A stretch of DNA of 64,000 bases from Bacteroidota bacterium. Lineage in GTDB: Bacteria > Bacteroidota > Bacteroidia > 2-12-FULL-35-15. Below are positions 8,714-17,270 of this stretch, in pieces; within the stretch, counting starts at the first letter, position 1; each line of letters begins with the position of its first letter. The stretch is taken from NCBI GenBank assembly GCA_025963715.1, contig JAOQAG010000001.1, positions 62,001-126,000 of the forward strand. The letters run 5' to 3'. Below the pieces are notes generated by a model that saw only the letters and a list, made by a program, of their open reading frames with translations, was not told the origin of the DNA and did not search any database. Made by a program: the position numbers and the translations under genes.

Positions 8714-11533
8714 CTAACTACTCTTCTTCACCGGATACACTTTAATATTATACGTAAACGTGAGCATATAATACCGCTGCAACAAATTGGTGCGCACATC
8801 TTCCGAATAAGTTTCAGTGGTGTTGCGTGTAATGCTGGTGTTTTGTCCAAGAATATCATTCACTGTAAAGCGAACTTCTGCTTGCTGGTTTTTCAGGAAT
8901 TTATAACCAAGCCCGGCATTCCAAAGCCAGTAATTCTGGTCATACCCGGCCGATAAACCTTTGTAGAACTGATTGGTAAGATCGGTTGCGAAAACAACGT
9001 TTTTCAAAAATATAAGGTTCAGTTTTACTTTGCTGGTCTGGTTGTAATATTGCGTGTTCGACTGTTTGCTGATCGTATTTTCCACCGTGTTGTAGCTTGC
9101 ATTCGTAGAAATTGTAAAATCCACCTGCTTGCTGACGTTACTGCTCAGTGTAATTCCGCCGCCGTAAGTTTGTCCGTTCGAATAATTGACAATGTCGTTT
9201 ACAAGCCCCGGTGTTTTTGAATAAGACGCCACCGCATTCACATTAAAATTGGATTTGATCAAACTAACCGGAAAGCCGTACGTGATAAACGCGCGCGTAT
9301 TCATGTACCCGCTCATGTTCACAGGGCGTGTAAGCTGCGTTCCGCGCAGGAGTGTAATACCATCTCTCACTGTATCCCTGCTGGCAGTGTAAGTACTGTT
9401 GGCGATGTAATTATCCGTAAGCGTACCTGATAATACAGCGAAGAAGGAACTTCCTTTATCCGTGTTGGTGGAAGAATAACGCAGGAAAACCGTGTTCTCG
9501 TAATTTTGTTTCAGATCGGGATTACCGATGCTGAGCTGCGTAGGATTTGAATTGTTGAGTACATTTTGCAGCTGATCAACCGATGGCTGCACCGTTTGCG
9601 TACGGTACATGATGCGCAGATTTTTTTTCGCGCTGAAGTTGATGCGCATCATGGCATTTGGTAAAATGTTCTGATAATTCCTGTTGATGTTAGAAGCGTA
9701 CGGAAACGTCTGATCAGATGTAAGCGTGGCGTATTGGTAATTTACACCCGCCATGAATTGTAATTTTGTATTGTTGAAACGATACCCCAAACCGGCTTTT
9801 TGTGTGTTGTAATTACTTTTAAAAACGTTTGACAGCATCGTATCCAGGTTGCTGTAGGTATCATTAAACGCCGAATAATTATAGGTTTCTTTATTGTTCT
9901 CCGTTGCATTGAACGAGTTGGCGTAATTAAATTGTAAAATACTTTTCAGGCTCAGCGGCTCTGTGTAAATTACGTTCACGCCGATGTTGCTTCCTTTTTT
10001 TGCAAGCGTGGATCGCTGATCCAGGATACTTGAAAATACGGATGTATCGTTGTAATAATAAGTGGATGAATTTAGTTTGCTGTCCGCATCCGTTGAATTG
10101 TAGGAAGTGCTCAGGTCAACCGAAAAAGTACGGCCCACTTTATTGAATTTGTGCTGTAATAATAAATCGTTGGAAAGGCTGTAAGCGTCTGTTGTAGATC
10201 CGTAGCTGCTGGCAGAATTGTTAAGCGTTTCATCGCCGATGGTGTTGGCGCTTGTTAAATTGCTATTCCCGGTATTGTGCTGCAGCGAAAATTTAGGCGT
10301 GATGATGATGGAATTGCTCGTGTCGATCTTCCATTCCAACCGTAAATTAACGCGGTGGTTGATGTTTGTTGAATTGTTGACGCTATTCTCGTTATACACT
10401 TGCCCGGTATCGGAGATCGGAAGATACCTTCTGTTGGTAACTTGTGTAGCGGTATTATCCGACCAGTTTAAAAAGTAGCTTCCCGAAACGGTTACCTTTT
10501 TTCCCCATTTATCAGAATAATTTAATCCGAGTGCATTTGTTTTCGAGATCCCGTTTTTTGCATTTACTAAAAAATTATTGGCCGCGCCACCGCCTCCGTA
10601 ATTTCCGCCGCCACCCTGCGCTCCGCCGCTGGTAGCTCCGCGTCCGCCACGTCCGCCGCCACCCGATGAGCTGGCAACACCGGCCAGGTCATCCGCAGAA
10701 AAATTCTGCTCATTGGTATTGTTGGATTGCGCCACAATGGAGATGCGCCGGTCGCCTTTAAAAAAGTTAACGTTTCCACCGGCTCTGTATACATCGTCAT
10801 AACCATAACCGGCGTATACCTTTCCGAACGTTCCGTTTCGCATGCCGGGTTTTGTAATGATGTTAATGGTTTTGGTGGTATTACCATCGTTGATGCCGGT
10901 AAATTTCGACTGGTCGCTCTGGTCGTCAAACACCTGGATCTTATCGATCACATCGGCCGGTAAATTTTTGAGTACGGCACTTGGGTCATCACCGAAAAAA
11001 GGTTTTCCATCCACCAGCACTTTTTTTACATCTTCGCCGTGTGCCTGTATCGAGCCATCGGGATTGGTAGTAACACCCGATAATTTTGTGACAAGGTCTT
11101 CCGCGCTTGCATCCGGATTGGTTTTGTAGCTGCTGGCATTGTATTGCGTGGTGTCGCCTTTTTGAACGGCAGTTGGCGCTTTGTCTTCTATCGTCACCAC
11201 TTTCAGGTCTTTACCTAATTGTTCCAGTGAAATGGTATTCAATGCAAGTGGAACATCGGTTACCTCCACATTTTTTATAAGATTTTTATAACCTATATAG
11301 GAGATCTTTAAAATGTATTTTCCACTTGCCACGGCATCAATGGTAAAATTCCCATCCAGATCGGCGGTAATGCCTTTGTATAAAGAAGAATCGGGGATAT
11401 TTAATAGTACAACGCTACCACCGATCAAAGGTGAATTATCATTTTTATCAATAAGCTTGCCTGTAACGCTACCCTGTGCAAAACCTGTAGTTGCAGCAAC
11501 AGAGAGGAATATAAAGAGAAAAAATTGTTTCAT
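8714..11533 (-). CDS. TonB-linked outer-membrane beta-barrel receptor with carboxypeptidase-regulatory-like domain
   Basis: I choose ATG 11533 (MKQFFLFIFLSVAATTGFAQ), which begins with a clean signal peptide; the longer frame adds ten unlikely residues. The mature part opens with a CarboxypepD_reg-like beta-sandwich (SVTGKLIDKNDNSPLIGG), then a plug-like domain (KLSGVTTNPDGSIQ, VLVDGKPFFGDDP), a long Gly/Arg-rich linker near residues 285-315, and an outer membrane beta-barrel of about 600 residues. Such proteins import or bind large ligands at the outer membrane. No SusD-like partner lies beside it, so a glycan-uptake role is not supported. The substrate is unknown. A -7 element is at 11597-11604. 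Confidence 0.88.
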   Translation of the reverse strand: MKQFFLFIFLSVAATTGFAQGSVTGKLIDKNDNSPLIGGSVVLLNIPDSSLYKGITADLDGNFTIDAVASGKYILKISYIGYKNLIKNVEVTDVPLALNTISLEQLGKDLKVVTIEDKAPTAVQKGDTTQYNASSYKTNPDASAEDLVTKLSGVTTNPDGSIQAHGEDVKKVLVDGKPFFGDDPSAVLKNLPADVIDKIQVFDDQSDQSKFTGINDGNTTKTINIITKPGMRNGTFGKVYAGYGYDDVYRAGGNVNFFKGDRRISIVAQSNNTNEQNFSADDLAGVASSSGGGGRGGRGATSGGAQGGGGNYGGGGAANNFLVNAKNGISKTNALGLNYSDKWGKKVTVSGSYFLNWSDNTATQVTNRRYLPISDTGQVYNENSVNNSTNINHRVNLRLEWKIDTSNSIIITPKFSLQHNTGNSNLTSANTIGDETLNNSASSYGSTTDAYSLSNDLLLQHKFNKVGRTFSVDLSTSYNSTDADSKLNSSTYYYNDTSVFSSILDQRSTLAKKGSNIGVNVIYTEPLSLKSILQFNYANSFNATENNKETYNYSAFNDTYSNLDTMLSNVFKSNYNTQKAGLGYRFNNTKLQFMAGVNYQYATLTSDQTFPYASNINRNYQNILPNAMMRINFSAKKNLRIMYRTQTVQPSVDQLQNVLNNSNPTQLSIGNPDLKQNYENTVFLRYSSTNTDKGSSFFAVLSGTLTDNYIANSTYTASRDTVRDGITLLRGTQLTRPVNMSGYMNTRAFITYGFPVSLIKSNFNVNAVASYSKTPGLVNDIVNYSNGQTYGGGITLSSNVSKQVDFTISTNASYNTVENTISKQSNTQYYNQTSKVKLNLIFLKNVVFATDLTNQFYKGLSAGYDQNYWLWNAGLGYKFLKNQQAEVRFTVNDILGQNTSITRNTTETYSEDVRTNLLQRYYMLTFTYNIKVYPVKKSS

Positions 11534-11596
11534 AAATACCATTTTGTACAAAATACAGACCAACCGGAATGGGAAAGGTTTAATTTGTTTTCAGTA

Positions 11597-11604
11597 CAAA
11601 TGTA
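11597..11604 (-). promoter_or_regulatory. -7 promoter element of the barrel receptor gene
   Basis: On the minus strand this reads TACATTTG, a match to TAnnTTTG, about 64 bases upstream of the chosen start at 11533. Confidence 0.45.
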
Positions 11605-11634
11605 ATCTATCTAAATCTACAACTCTTAATTTCT

Positions 11635-11753
11635 ACCACATAAGGCACAAAGAAACACATAAGGCGTAGCACGAAAAAGGGTTCCTTTTGTGGTCCAAAT
11701 ACACGCTGGTATGTCACCGCTTGCCTTATGTGTTTCTTTGTGCCTTATGTGGT
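11635..11753. repeat. ACCACATAAGG inverted repeat, copy 1
   Basis: Two perfect 31-base inverted arms (11635-11665 and 11723-11753), each itself containing two ACATAAGG units, flank a 57-base loop. The element fills most of the spacer between the receptor gene and the DoxX-like gene. Related copies are at 12226 and 12400. Confidence 0.85.
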
Positions 11754-11781
11754 TTAATTTTGTTTTATGGTGCAATCGCAC

Positions 11782-12138
11782 TCAATTTTTTGTGTAGATC
11801 CATGCCCACCAGATCAAAATTCCCTGCAAAGGCAATCTCGCTATAGCGATCCACAAGCCCGGATTTTGTTTCTGATAAAAATTGATGGCCATTTGAATGT
11901 TGGCAGGAAATACACCTATCAGCAAAGCGATGATGAGCCAGGCGCCAGTCGGGCGTGTGCTTTCGGGCAATAGCAACAATGCAAATGCAATTTCAAGCAG
12001 GCCGCTGATGTACACAATTGGCAGGTGCCATGGAATATAAGGTGGCATGATCCGCATGTACATGCGTGGATTTACAAAATGATACACACCGGCTACTGTG
12101 TAAAGCAAAACCATTATATAGAGGAGGATCATTTTCAT
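11782..12138 (-). CDS. DoxX-like membrane protein
   Basis: A 118-residue integral membrane protein with about four hydrophobic segments. The pattern YTVAGVYHFVNPRMYMRIMP near the N-terminus, then ISGLLEIAFALLLL and a late PLQGILIWWAW segment, fits the DoxX/DUF4870-like small membrane family seen across Bacteroidota. The function of these proteins is poorly defined; some DoxX proteins are linked to redox or respiratory functions. It is flanked by repeat elements on both sides and has no obvious operon partner. Two possible ATGs lie two codons apart. Confidence 0.75.
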   Translation of the reverse strand: MKMILLYIMVLLYTVAGVYHFVNPRMYMRIMPPYIPWHLPIVYISGLLEIAFALLLLPESTRPTGAWLIIALLIGVFPANIQMAINFYQKQNPGLWIAIARLPLQGILIWWAWIYTKN

Positions 12139-12225
12139 TTTAACCGGAATAAGGATGATCCCAAAGATATAAAAAAGCGCTTACAGAAACGCAGAGGACG
12201 GTGTGTTTACAACATTGTAAAATCT

Positions 12226-12254
12226 ACCACATAAGGCACAAAGGAGCACATAAG
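12226..12254. repeat. ACCACATAAGG repeat, single arm
   Basis: One arm of the family seen at 11635-11753 (ACCACATAAGGCACAAAGG then CACATAAGG), without a matching inverted partner nearby. Confidence 0.65.
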
Positions 12255-12399
12255 GTGTTACCCGGATGCACTGCATTTTTTTTGAACCACAAAAGAAAAC
12301 AAAAGAATCAAAAGAGTTTTACCTCAAGATTGATAGCACTGGCGCGAGCGTCCCGCTCGTGCCCGATTATTCGATGGCATCCTGCCATCAAAATTTTCT

Positions 12400-12501
12400 A
12401 CCACATAAGGCACAAAAGGAAAACATAAGGAGATAGAAATACTATGTGTGTTAAGCAATTCCGGGTAACATCTTATGTTTTCCTTTTGTGTCTTATGTGG
12501 T
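12400..12501. repeat. ACCACATAAGG inverted repeat, copy 3
   Basis: Arms at 12400-12431 and 12470-12501 are inverted with one or two mismatches. The outer sequence equals copy 1 but the inner half differs (AAGGAAAACATAAG), so the copies are related but not recent duplicates. Confidence 0.8.
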
Positions 12502-12597
12502 TGAAAAATACACAGTAAATAATGTTTAATCATCTTTTTTTTCAATAACGGGCTATAAAACGGAATTGATAATTTTTTTTAAATAAAGTTTTTTCGT

Positions 12598-12724
12598 TAA
12601 AATTTAATGAGTATCCGGAACTTTGTACCATAAAAAAAATTCCTCGCAATGACGCGCTAAGTAAAAAATCAATAAAAAATAAAGCGAAAGTTGGTATAAA
12701 GTTTCCGATTTCATTTAAAATTTA
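12598..12724. mobile_element. MITE-like element, short version
   Basis: Imperfect terminal inverted repeats of about 34 bases (12598-12630 and 12691-12724; cores TATCCGGAACTTTGTACCA and TTGGTATAAAGTTTCCGAT) enclose about 60 bases with no coding capacity. The internal CTCGCAATGACGCG at 12642-12655 matches one arm of the hairpin inside the longer copy at 49911-50131, so this looks like a deletion derivative. No target-site duplication was established. Confidence 0.6.
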
Positions 12725-12729
12725 TGCCC

Positions 12730-12753
12730 TTACTTTTTGCCTTCAAAAAGTAA
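12730..12753. repeat. TTACTTTTTG-CCTT-CAAAAAGTAA palindrome
   Basis: A perfect 10-base-arm palindrome with a CCTT loop. The same unit appears at 27061-27084, with changed loop at 16621-16644 and truncated at 17205-17222. Confidence 0.75.
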
Positions 12754-12775
12754 TAACAATTATAATTATAATCCT

Positions 12776-13300
12776 TCAAAATTTCCCCATAAGCTGCATT
12801 TGCCTTCTAATACGAATAAACGGGAAGCGCTTGCTCCAGTAATATTTCCTCTTTTTAGTTGTCATAAAAGGCTTATCCGGATTAGGTTTTGTTGTCATAA
12901 ATTTTCCATCATGTTCCACTGTAGGAATAAATACGGCGTCTTGGCCACTGGAATTTTTTCCTGTATAAACCTGTTCTGTTGGATGAATGATGGATGCTGC
13001 ACGCGACGGTTTTGAGAAGAGCGAAACGGCAATGGTGGAAATAAAAAGAAATGCTTTCCGGTGAGCGGAAATTGTAATGGGTTTGATCAGGGACAGATCA
13101 ATTTGTTCCGCTGCAAAACGTCCGCACAAATCGGTTTTACCGGCAGTTAACGCCTGAAATTCTTTGCGGGATCTGGTTGTAAAGTCAATTACTTCTTTAT
13201 TACATACATCGCAATAACGGCCACAGGCAGTAACTTTCATCGCTTCCCAATCCTGGTTGCAATTAAATTTTAGCCGGATGTTATTTTTTTCCGTTTTCAA
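12776..13300 (-). CDS. Cys-motif membrane protein, paralogue 2
   Basis: A 174-residue protein of unknown function and a paralogue of the gene directly upstream. The N-terminal part has the pattern CNQDWEAM then CGRYCDVCNKEVIDFTTRSR and a later CGRF: four conserved Cys that could bind metal. This module also occurs at the N-terminus of some Bacteroidota proteins with carboxypeptidase-regulatory-like domains. One hydrophobic segment follows (near residue 95), then a polar, basic tail. The start is TTG 13300, with a GGAG ribosome-binding site a few bases upstream. It lies 16 bases behind its paralogue, so the two form an operon. Confidence 0.7.
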   Translation of the reverse strand: MKTEKNNIRLKFNCNQDWEAMKVTACGRYCDVCNKEVIDFTTRSRKEFQALTAGKTDLCGRFAAEQIDLSLIKPITISAHRKAFLFISTIAVSLFSKPSRAASIIHPTEQVYTGKNSSGQDAVFIPTVEHDGKFMTTKPNPDKPFMTTKKRKYYWSKRFPFIRIRRQMQLMGKF

Positions 13301-13316
13301 ATTTTCTCCAATTTTA

Positions 13317-13832
13317 TTAAAAAGAAGGACAACCCATCGTAGTTATCCTGTGATTGCGGTAAACGACTATAAAAGGAAAACGCTTTGACCAATAATACCT
13401 GCGTTTTTTTGTTCTGATGAAAGGCTGATGATCCGCAGAAGATGGAGTTTCAGGAGTTAATATTTCTTCGGATGGTTGTGAAACCGCAGGTTTTACCGGG
13501 TTGATCACCGTTTCCGTTTTTTTAGTATCGCTTTGTGCATATAAAGGTTTGGAAATAATAGTGATCATTACTGTAGAAATAAAAAGGAACGCCCTTCTGT
13601 GAAAAGTCGGGGATATGGGCCGGATTAGTGATGGATCAAGCTGTTCCGGCTTAAATCGTCCGCAGATATCGGCTGTATGTGTGATCAATGAGTTGAATTC
13701 ACTCCGGGATTTAGTTGTAAAATCAATCACTTCCTTATTGCAAACATTACAAAACCGTCCGCAGGAAGTTGCTTTCATCGCGTTCCAATCCTGGTTGCAT
13801 TCAAATTTTAGTTGTATCGGTTTTTTGCTCAC
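13317..13832 (-). CDS. Cys-motif membrane protein, paralogue 1
   Basis: A 171-residue protein paralogous to its downstream neighbour, with the same layout: CNQDWNAMKATSCGRFCNVC, KEVIDFTTKSR, CGRFKPEQLDPSL, a hydrophobic segment (RRAFLFISTVMITIISKP), then a Thr/Pro-rich region and a basic tail ending in KRRYYWSKRFPFI-like residues shared by both. The CxxC-like Cys cluster suggests a small metal-binding or redox domain facing the cytoplasm ahead of a membrane anchor. The start is GTG 13832. Function unknown. Confidence 0.7.
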   Translation of the reverse strand: MSKKPIQLKFECNQDWNAMKATSCGRFCNVCNKEVIDFTTKSRSEFNSLITHTADICGRFKPEQLDPSLIRPISPTFHRRAFLFISTVMITIISKPLYAQSDTKKTETVINPVKPAVSQPSEEILTPETPSSADHQPFIRTKKRRYYWSKRFPFIVVYRNHRITTMGCPSF

Positions 13833-13891
13833 ATTTATCAGACGTGCGGTAAGAAAGAAAGTTGCTTTTTAATCTAAATCAACAAATAAAA

Positions 13892-13920
13892 CCCTTCGAC
13901 AAGCTCAGGGTGACGATGAA
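13892..13920. repeat. CCTTCGACAAGCTCAGG dispersed repeat
   Basis: CCTTCGACAAGCTCAGGGTGAC followed by GATGAA; a second copy (CCTTCGACAAGCTCAGGATGAC) is at 61394-61421. Both are intergenic. Confidence 0.6.
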
Positions 13921-13978
13921 TTGAGTAACGAATGGGCGTGGTTAAATCCTGATTCCTTAATCCCAATTCCTGAATAAA

Positions 13979-15199
13979 TTACCCAAGGTTAAAATGTTCG
14001 CTTGCCATTTCCTGGATGGCGGTACCGATAGCCAGTGAGGAAGTTGCAGCCGGTGATGGCGCATTTAAAACATGGATCGCGTTGCCGTTCACTTCAATTT
14101 TAAAATCATCGATCATTTCGCCTTCCGGTGCCAATGCCATGGCACGAACGCCTGCACGTCCGGGTTGCAGGTCATCCATCTCCAGCGATGGAATTAATTT
14201 ATGCAAACGGCTTAAGAAAAAACGTTTCGAAAAAGCACCGCGGTATTCATCCCATCCGAATTTCATATTCTTTGCAAAAAATTTCCAGGTGCCGCCAAAT
14301 GTCAGTGCTTCAGCCGTATCCTTGAATGAAAAATCGGTTTTACCGTATCCTTCGCGTTTAAACACAAATACGGCATTGGGGCCGCATTCCGTTCCGCCGT
14401 GGATCATACGTGTAAAATGCACGCCCAGGAAGGGATATTTGGGATTCGGAACCGGGTAGATCAGATTTTTTACCTTGCTTAATCCTTTTTCCGTCAGGTC
14501 AAAATAATCGCCGCGGAAACCCACGATCGCCGTATCTACTTTTGCGCCTTCTTTCTTCGCAATCCGGTCGCTTTGCAGTCCTGCGCAAGTGATAACGTAC
14601 GTGCCGGTGAATTTTCCTTTTGTTGTAATCACATCGGTGCTGCCTGCGTGTTTTTCAAATGCCGTTACTTCATGATCTGTCAATACTTTGCTGCCCGGGA
14701 ATTTCGAATGGATCAGCTCCACGTATTTCCTGGAAACATCCGCATAATCAATGATTCCAGTGCATGGCACCCATAAGCCTTCAATACCTACACAATACGG
14801 TTCAATTTCTTTGATACGTTTTGCATCAATTTTTTCTACGCCTTCCACACCGTTCGCAATCCCGTTATTAAAAACTTTGTTCATGTGTGCCAGCTCTGAT
14901 TCCTCGGTTGCCACTACAATTTTTCCGCAAATGTCGTGTTTGATGTGGTGTTCTTTCGCAAAAGCAACCAATTCCCTTCGGCCATCCACACAGTTTTTCG
15001 CTTTGTATGATCCCGGTTTGTAATATAATCCGGAGTGGATCACGCCGGAATTGTGCCCGGTTTGATGTGCTGCCACTTCCTTTTCTTTTTCAAGCACCAG
15101 GATCTTTTTCTCCGGATATTTTATATTGATTTTGTATGCAGCAGCTAATCCAACGATTCCTCCGCCAACAATGATAATGTCAAATTGATTGTTTTCCAC
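13979..15199 (-). CDS. lhgO: L-2-hydroxyglutarate oxidase
   Basis: A 406-residue FAD-dependent oxidase of the DAO family that oxidises L-2-hydroxyglutarate to 2-oxoglutarate, passing electrons to the membrane quinone pool. The FAD-binding motif GGGIVGLAAA is at residues 12-21, followed by the LhgO-typical HQTGHNSGVIHSGLYY. The C-terminal GRAGVRAMALAPEGEMIDDF and the LNAPSPAATSSLAIG segment are also typical. The start is GTG 15199; I saw no better in-frame ATG. It stands alone between the Cys-motif operon and the pdhB spacer. Confidence 0.92.
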   Translation of the reverse strand: MENNQFDIIIVGGGIVGLAAAYKINIKYPEKKILVLEKEKEVAAHQTGHNSGVIHSGLYYKPGSYKAKNCVDGRRELVAFAKEHHIKHDICGKIVVATEESELAHMNKVFNNGIANGVEGVEKIDAKRIKEIEPYCVGIEGLWVPCTGIIDYADVSRKYVELIHSKFPGSKVLTDHEVTAFEKHAGSTDVITTKGKFTGTYVITCAGLQSDRIAKKEGAKVDTAIVGFRGDYFDLTEKGLSKVKNLIYPVPNPKYPFLGVHFTRMIHGGTECGPNAVFVFKREGYGKTDFSFKDTAEALTFGGTWKFFAKNMKFGWDEYRGAFSKRFFLSRLHKLIPSLEMDDLQPGRAGVRAMALAPEGEMIDDFKIEVNGNAIHVLNAPSPAATSSLAIGTAIQEMASEHFNLG

Positions 15200-15508
15200 A
15201 GGTGGTAAATTTTCGTAAAAATAATGATTTTTTTCAGTTAAAACGGTTGATGAATTCGCTTTGCATATTTATTAAATCTGAATACATTTGGTGAAATTGC
15301 AAGAAAATTCATAAACAAAATTAAAATAATGAAAAACGACAAAACAAAAAGACGGCGAGTGATTTTTGCAATAATGCTCATGTAAAATAAAACAGGTCGT
15401 GAAAATCTTCTTTTTTTTAGAGATGTAAAGAACATCTTCCGTGCTATAAAATTCGGGAAATGTGTCATAAAATCATTAAATTTGTGATCCAAAATAAAAA
15501 AACTGAAT
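15200..15508. other. AT-rich spacer between lhgO and pdhB
   Basis: A divergent intergenic region of 309 bases with long A/T tracts. It contains the pdhB -7 element at 15477-15484. A minus-strand 84-codon frame crosses it but has poor composition and would overlap that promoter, so I do not call it a gene. Confidence 0.55.
15477..15484 (+). promoter_or_regulatory. -7 promoter element of pdhB
   Basis: TAAATTTG matches TAnnTTTG and lies 25 bases upstream of the pdhB ATG. Confidence 0.5.
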
Positions 15509-16492
15509 ATGAGAACAATTGAATTTCGTGAAGCACTTCGTGAAGCAATGAATGAAGAAATGCGCAGAGATGAAAAAATATTTTTAATGGGTGAGGAAGT
15601 GGCTGAATATAACGGCGCTTACAAAGTGAGTAAAGGAATGCTTGCTGAGTTTGGCGAAAAACGCATCATCGATACACCTATTGCTGAGCTTGGTTTTTCG
15701 GGGATCGCAGTTGGCGCGGCAATGAATGGTTTGCGCCCGATCGTGGAATTCATGACCTTCAATTTTTCGCTCGTGGCGATCGATCAGATCATTAACTCCG
15801 CAGCAAAAATGATGAGCATGAGCGGCGGACAATTTTCCTGCCCGATGGTATTCCGCGGCCCTACAGCTTCTGCGGGGATGTTAAGCTCACAGCACTCACA
15901 GGCATTCGAAAACTGGTTTGCTAACTGTCCGGGATTAAAAGTGGTGGTACCATCTATTCCATACGATGCAAAAGGCTTGTTAAAAGCAGCTATCCGCGAT
16001 AACGACCCTGTGATTTTTATGGAAAGCGAGCAAATGTACGGTGATAAAGGCGAAGTGCCGGAAGGGGAATACATCATCCCGATCGGTGTTGCCGATATTA
16101 AAAGAGAAGGAAAAGATGTGACCATTGTTTCTTTTGGCAAGATCATGAAACAGGCACTGGGTGCAGCTGCAGAGCTGGAAAAAGAAGGCATCAGTGCCGA
16201 AGTGATCGATTTACGCTCCGTTCGCCCGATCGATTTTAACACCATCATTAATTCCGTTAAAAAAACAAATCGCTTGGTGATCGTAGAAGAAGCATGGCCA
16301 TTGGCTTCTATTTCTTCCGAGATCACATTCAAGGTACAAAAAGATGCATTTGATTATTTAGATGCGCCTATCCTGCGTGTAACATCTGCAGATGTGCCAT
16401 TGCCATACGCACCCACATTGATCGAAGCATCGTTGCCAAACGTTGCGCGTGTTGTAAAAGCGGTAAAAGAAGTAATGTACGTGAATAAATAA
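15509..16492 (+). CDS. pdhB: Pyruvate dehydrogenase E1 component, beta subunit
   Basis: A 327-residue transketolase-fold protein, standard length for the E1-beta subunit, which with E1-alpha uses thiamine diphosphate to decarboxylate pyruvate and feed acetyl groups to the E2 core. Signatures are REALREAMNEEM and MGEEVAEYNGAYKVSKGM at the N-terminus, DTPIAELGFSG near residue 50, and the C-terminal LRVTSADVPLPYAPTLEA-like segment. The branched-chain 2-oxoacid E1-beta family is close, but the PIAELGF and DVPLPYA segments favour PdhB. The alpha, E2 and E3 genes are not in the window, so it stands alone. A strong terminator follows. Confidence 0.92.
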   Translation: MRTIEFREALREAMNEEMRRDEKIFLMGEEVAEYNGAYKVSKGMLAEFGEKRIIDTPIAELGFSGIAVGAAMNGLRPIVEFMTFNFSLVAIDQIINSAAKMMSMSGGQFSCPMVFRGPTASAGMLSSQHSQAFENWFANCPGLKVVVPSIPYDAKGLLKAAIRDNDPVIFMESEQMYGDKGEVPEGEYIIPIGVADIKREGKDVTIVSFGKIMKQALGAAAELEKEGISAEVIDLRSVRPIDFNTIINSVKKTNRLVIVEEAWPLASISSEITFKVQKDAFDYLDAPILRVTSADVPLPYAPTLIEASLPNVARVVKAVKEVMYVNK

Positions 16493-16510
16493 TTAAGGAT
16501 TTATATTTTC

Positions 16511-16546
16511 AAAACGCCCGGACAATTAATTGTCCGGGCGTTTTTT
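16511..16546 (+). terminator. Rho-independent terminator after pdhB
   Basis: AAAACGCCCGGACAATTAAT and its complement TTGTCCGGGCGTTTT form a GC-rich stem ending in a T run. Confidence 0.9.
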
Positions 16547-17270
16547 GTTTTAATAATGTTTTTTGATAATAATAGGATCACCCGGGATCTCATAAATGTT
16601 TGCGGTTGGAATTTATCATTTTACTTTTTGCAGCCAAAAAGTAACAATCCGCCGCGGCGGACTGCCTGAAAGGTAATTTTTCCTTCTGCTGGCGCTGCAG
16701 GAAAACCGCGGTTAATTTCGCGTATACGGTTGATCGCTTCGTAGCTTTAATTTTTCTGACGCTCATTCCCGCTATTACTGTACAGGCCCGAAACCGTCTA
16801 CAGAATGAATATTCTATTGTTTTTACATAGTGGCAGTAGAATGTTATGAAAAGGATGTGTACGATTTCAATTTCAATCTTTTCCTGATATTTAATTTTGA
16901 ATAAGTATTGGGAACTTATGCTATTTTGAAAAAGAACAATATTTACAGTATCATTGAAATTTATTTTTTGCATTTAGTGCGTCGTTCAAAAAGAACAATG
17001 TTCACCGGGGCTGACGCTTTTGGCCTTGTGCAGCAATAGCGGGAATAATCGCCGGACGAATGCAGGTAAAAGAAAAGAATGATTTTTGCATTTATAAAAT
17101 CAAGAAAAGAATTAATTGGCGATTATTAACCGTGGTTGTCTTTGAACGCTAGTGAAAAGACAAATTGCCTTACAAGGTCATCCCGCACGTGCGGGATTGT
17201 TAATTTTGCCTTCAAAAAGTAAGAAGATAAAATCTACCACAATTCAACATTACTGCTATAATCTAAACAC
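16547..17270. other. Repeat-filled spacer without a gene
   Basis: Over 700 bases with no credible gene. It holds one copy of the ~205-bp dispersed repeat (16619-16832), a partial fragment of the same family (about 17021-17075), a palindromic ATCCCGCACGTGCGGGAT unit (17179-17196) and a truncated TTACTTTTTG palindrome (17205-17222). A 127-codon minus-strand frame over the repeat is a by-product of the repeat sequence. Confidence 0.75.
16619..16832 (-). repeat. ~205-bp dispersed repeat, copy A
   Basis: Reverse-complement relative of 26883-27084. The shared order is a TTACTTTTTG/CAAAAAGTAA palindrome, AAGGTAATTTTTCCTTC, GCTGCAGGAAAACCGCGGTT, AATTTCGCG, CGCTTCGTAGCTTT, CTCATTCCCGCTATTACTG and a TGTAAAAA-rich end. 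Identity is high in these blocks with small substitutions between. It has no coding potential of its own. Confidence 0.8.

Larger units (their letters stand above)
12139..12775. other. Repeat-filled spacer without a gene
   Basis: This 637-base stretch has no credible coding region. It holds a single ACCACATAAGG arm at 12226-12254, a GCGCGAGCG/CGCTCGTGC hairpin near 12341-12363, a GATGGCA/TGCCATC hairpin at 12373-12389, a full inverted repeat at 12400-12501, a MITE-like element at 12598-12724 and a TTACTTTTTG palindrome at 12730-12753. Confidence 0.8.

Noticed and set aside
8714-11533. SusC-type glycan uptake system
   Set aside because: No SusD-like lipoprotein or glycoside hydrolase gene is adjacent, so only a generic TonB-linked barrel is supported.
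11560-12760. Insertion sequence around the DoxX-like gene
   Set aside because: Inverted repeats are present but no transposase frame lies between or near them; the small gene between is a plausible membrane protein.
15238-15492. 84-codon minus-strand frame with a hydrophobic stretch between lhgO and pdhB
   Set aside because: AT-rich, overlaps the pdhB -7 element and has no family resemblance or ribosome-binding site; most likely a chance frame.
16590-16973. 127-codon minus-strand frame
   Set aside because: It lies across the ~205-bp repeat, and its core peptide recurs in the second copy at 26835-27092, so it is repeat translation and not a gene.
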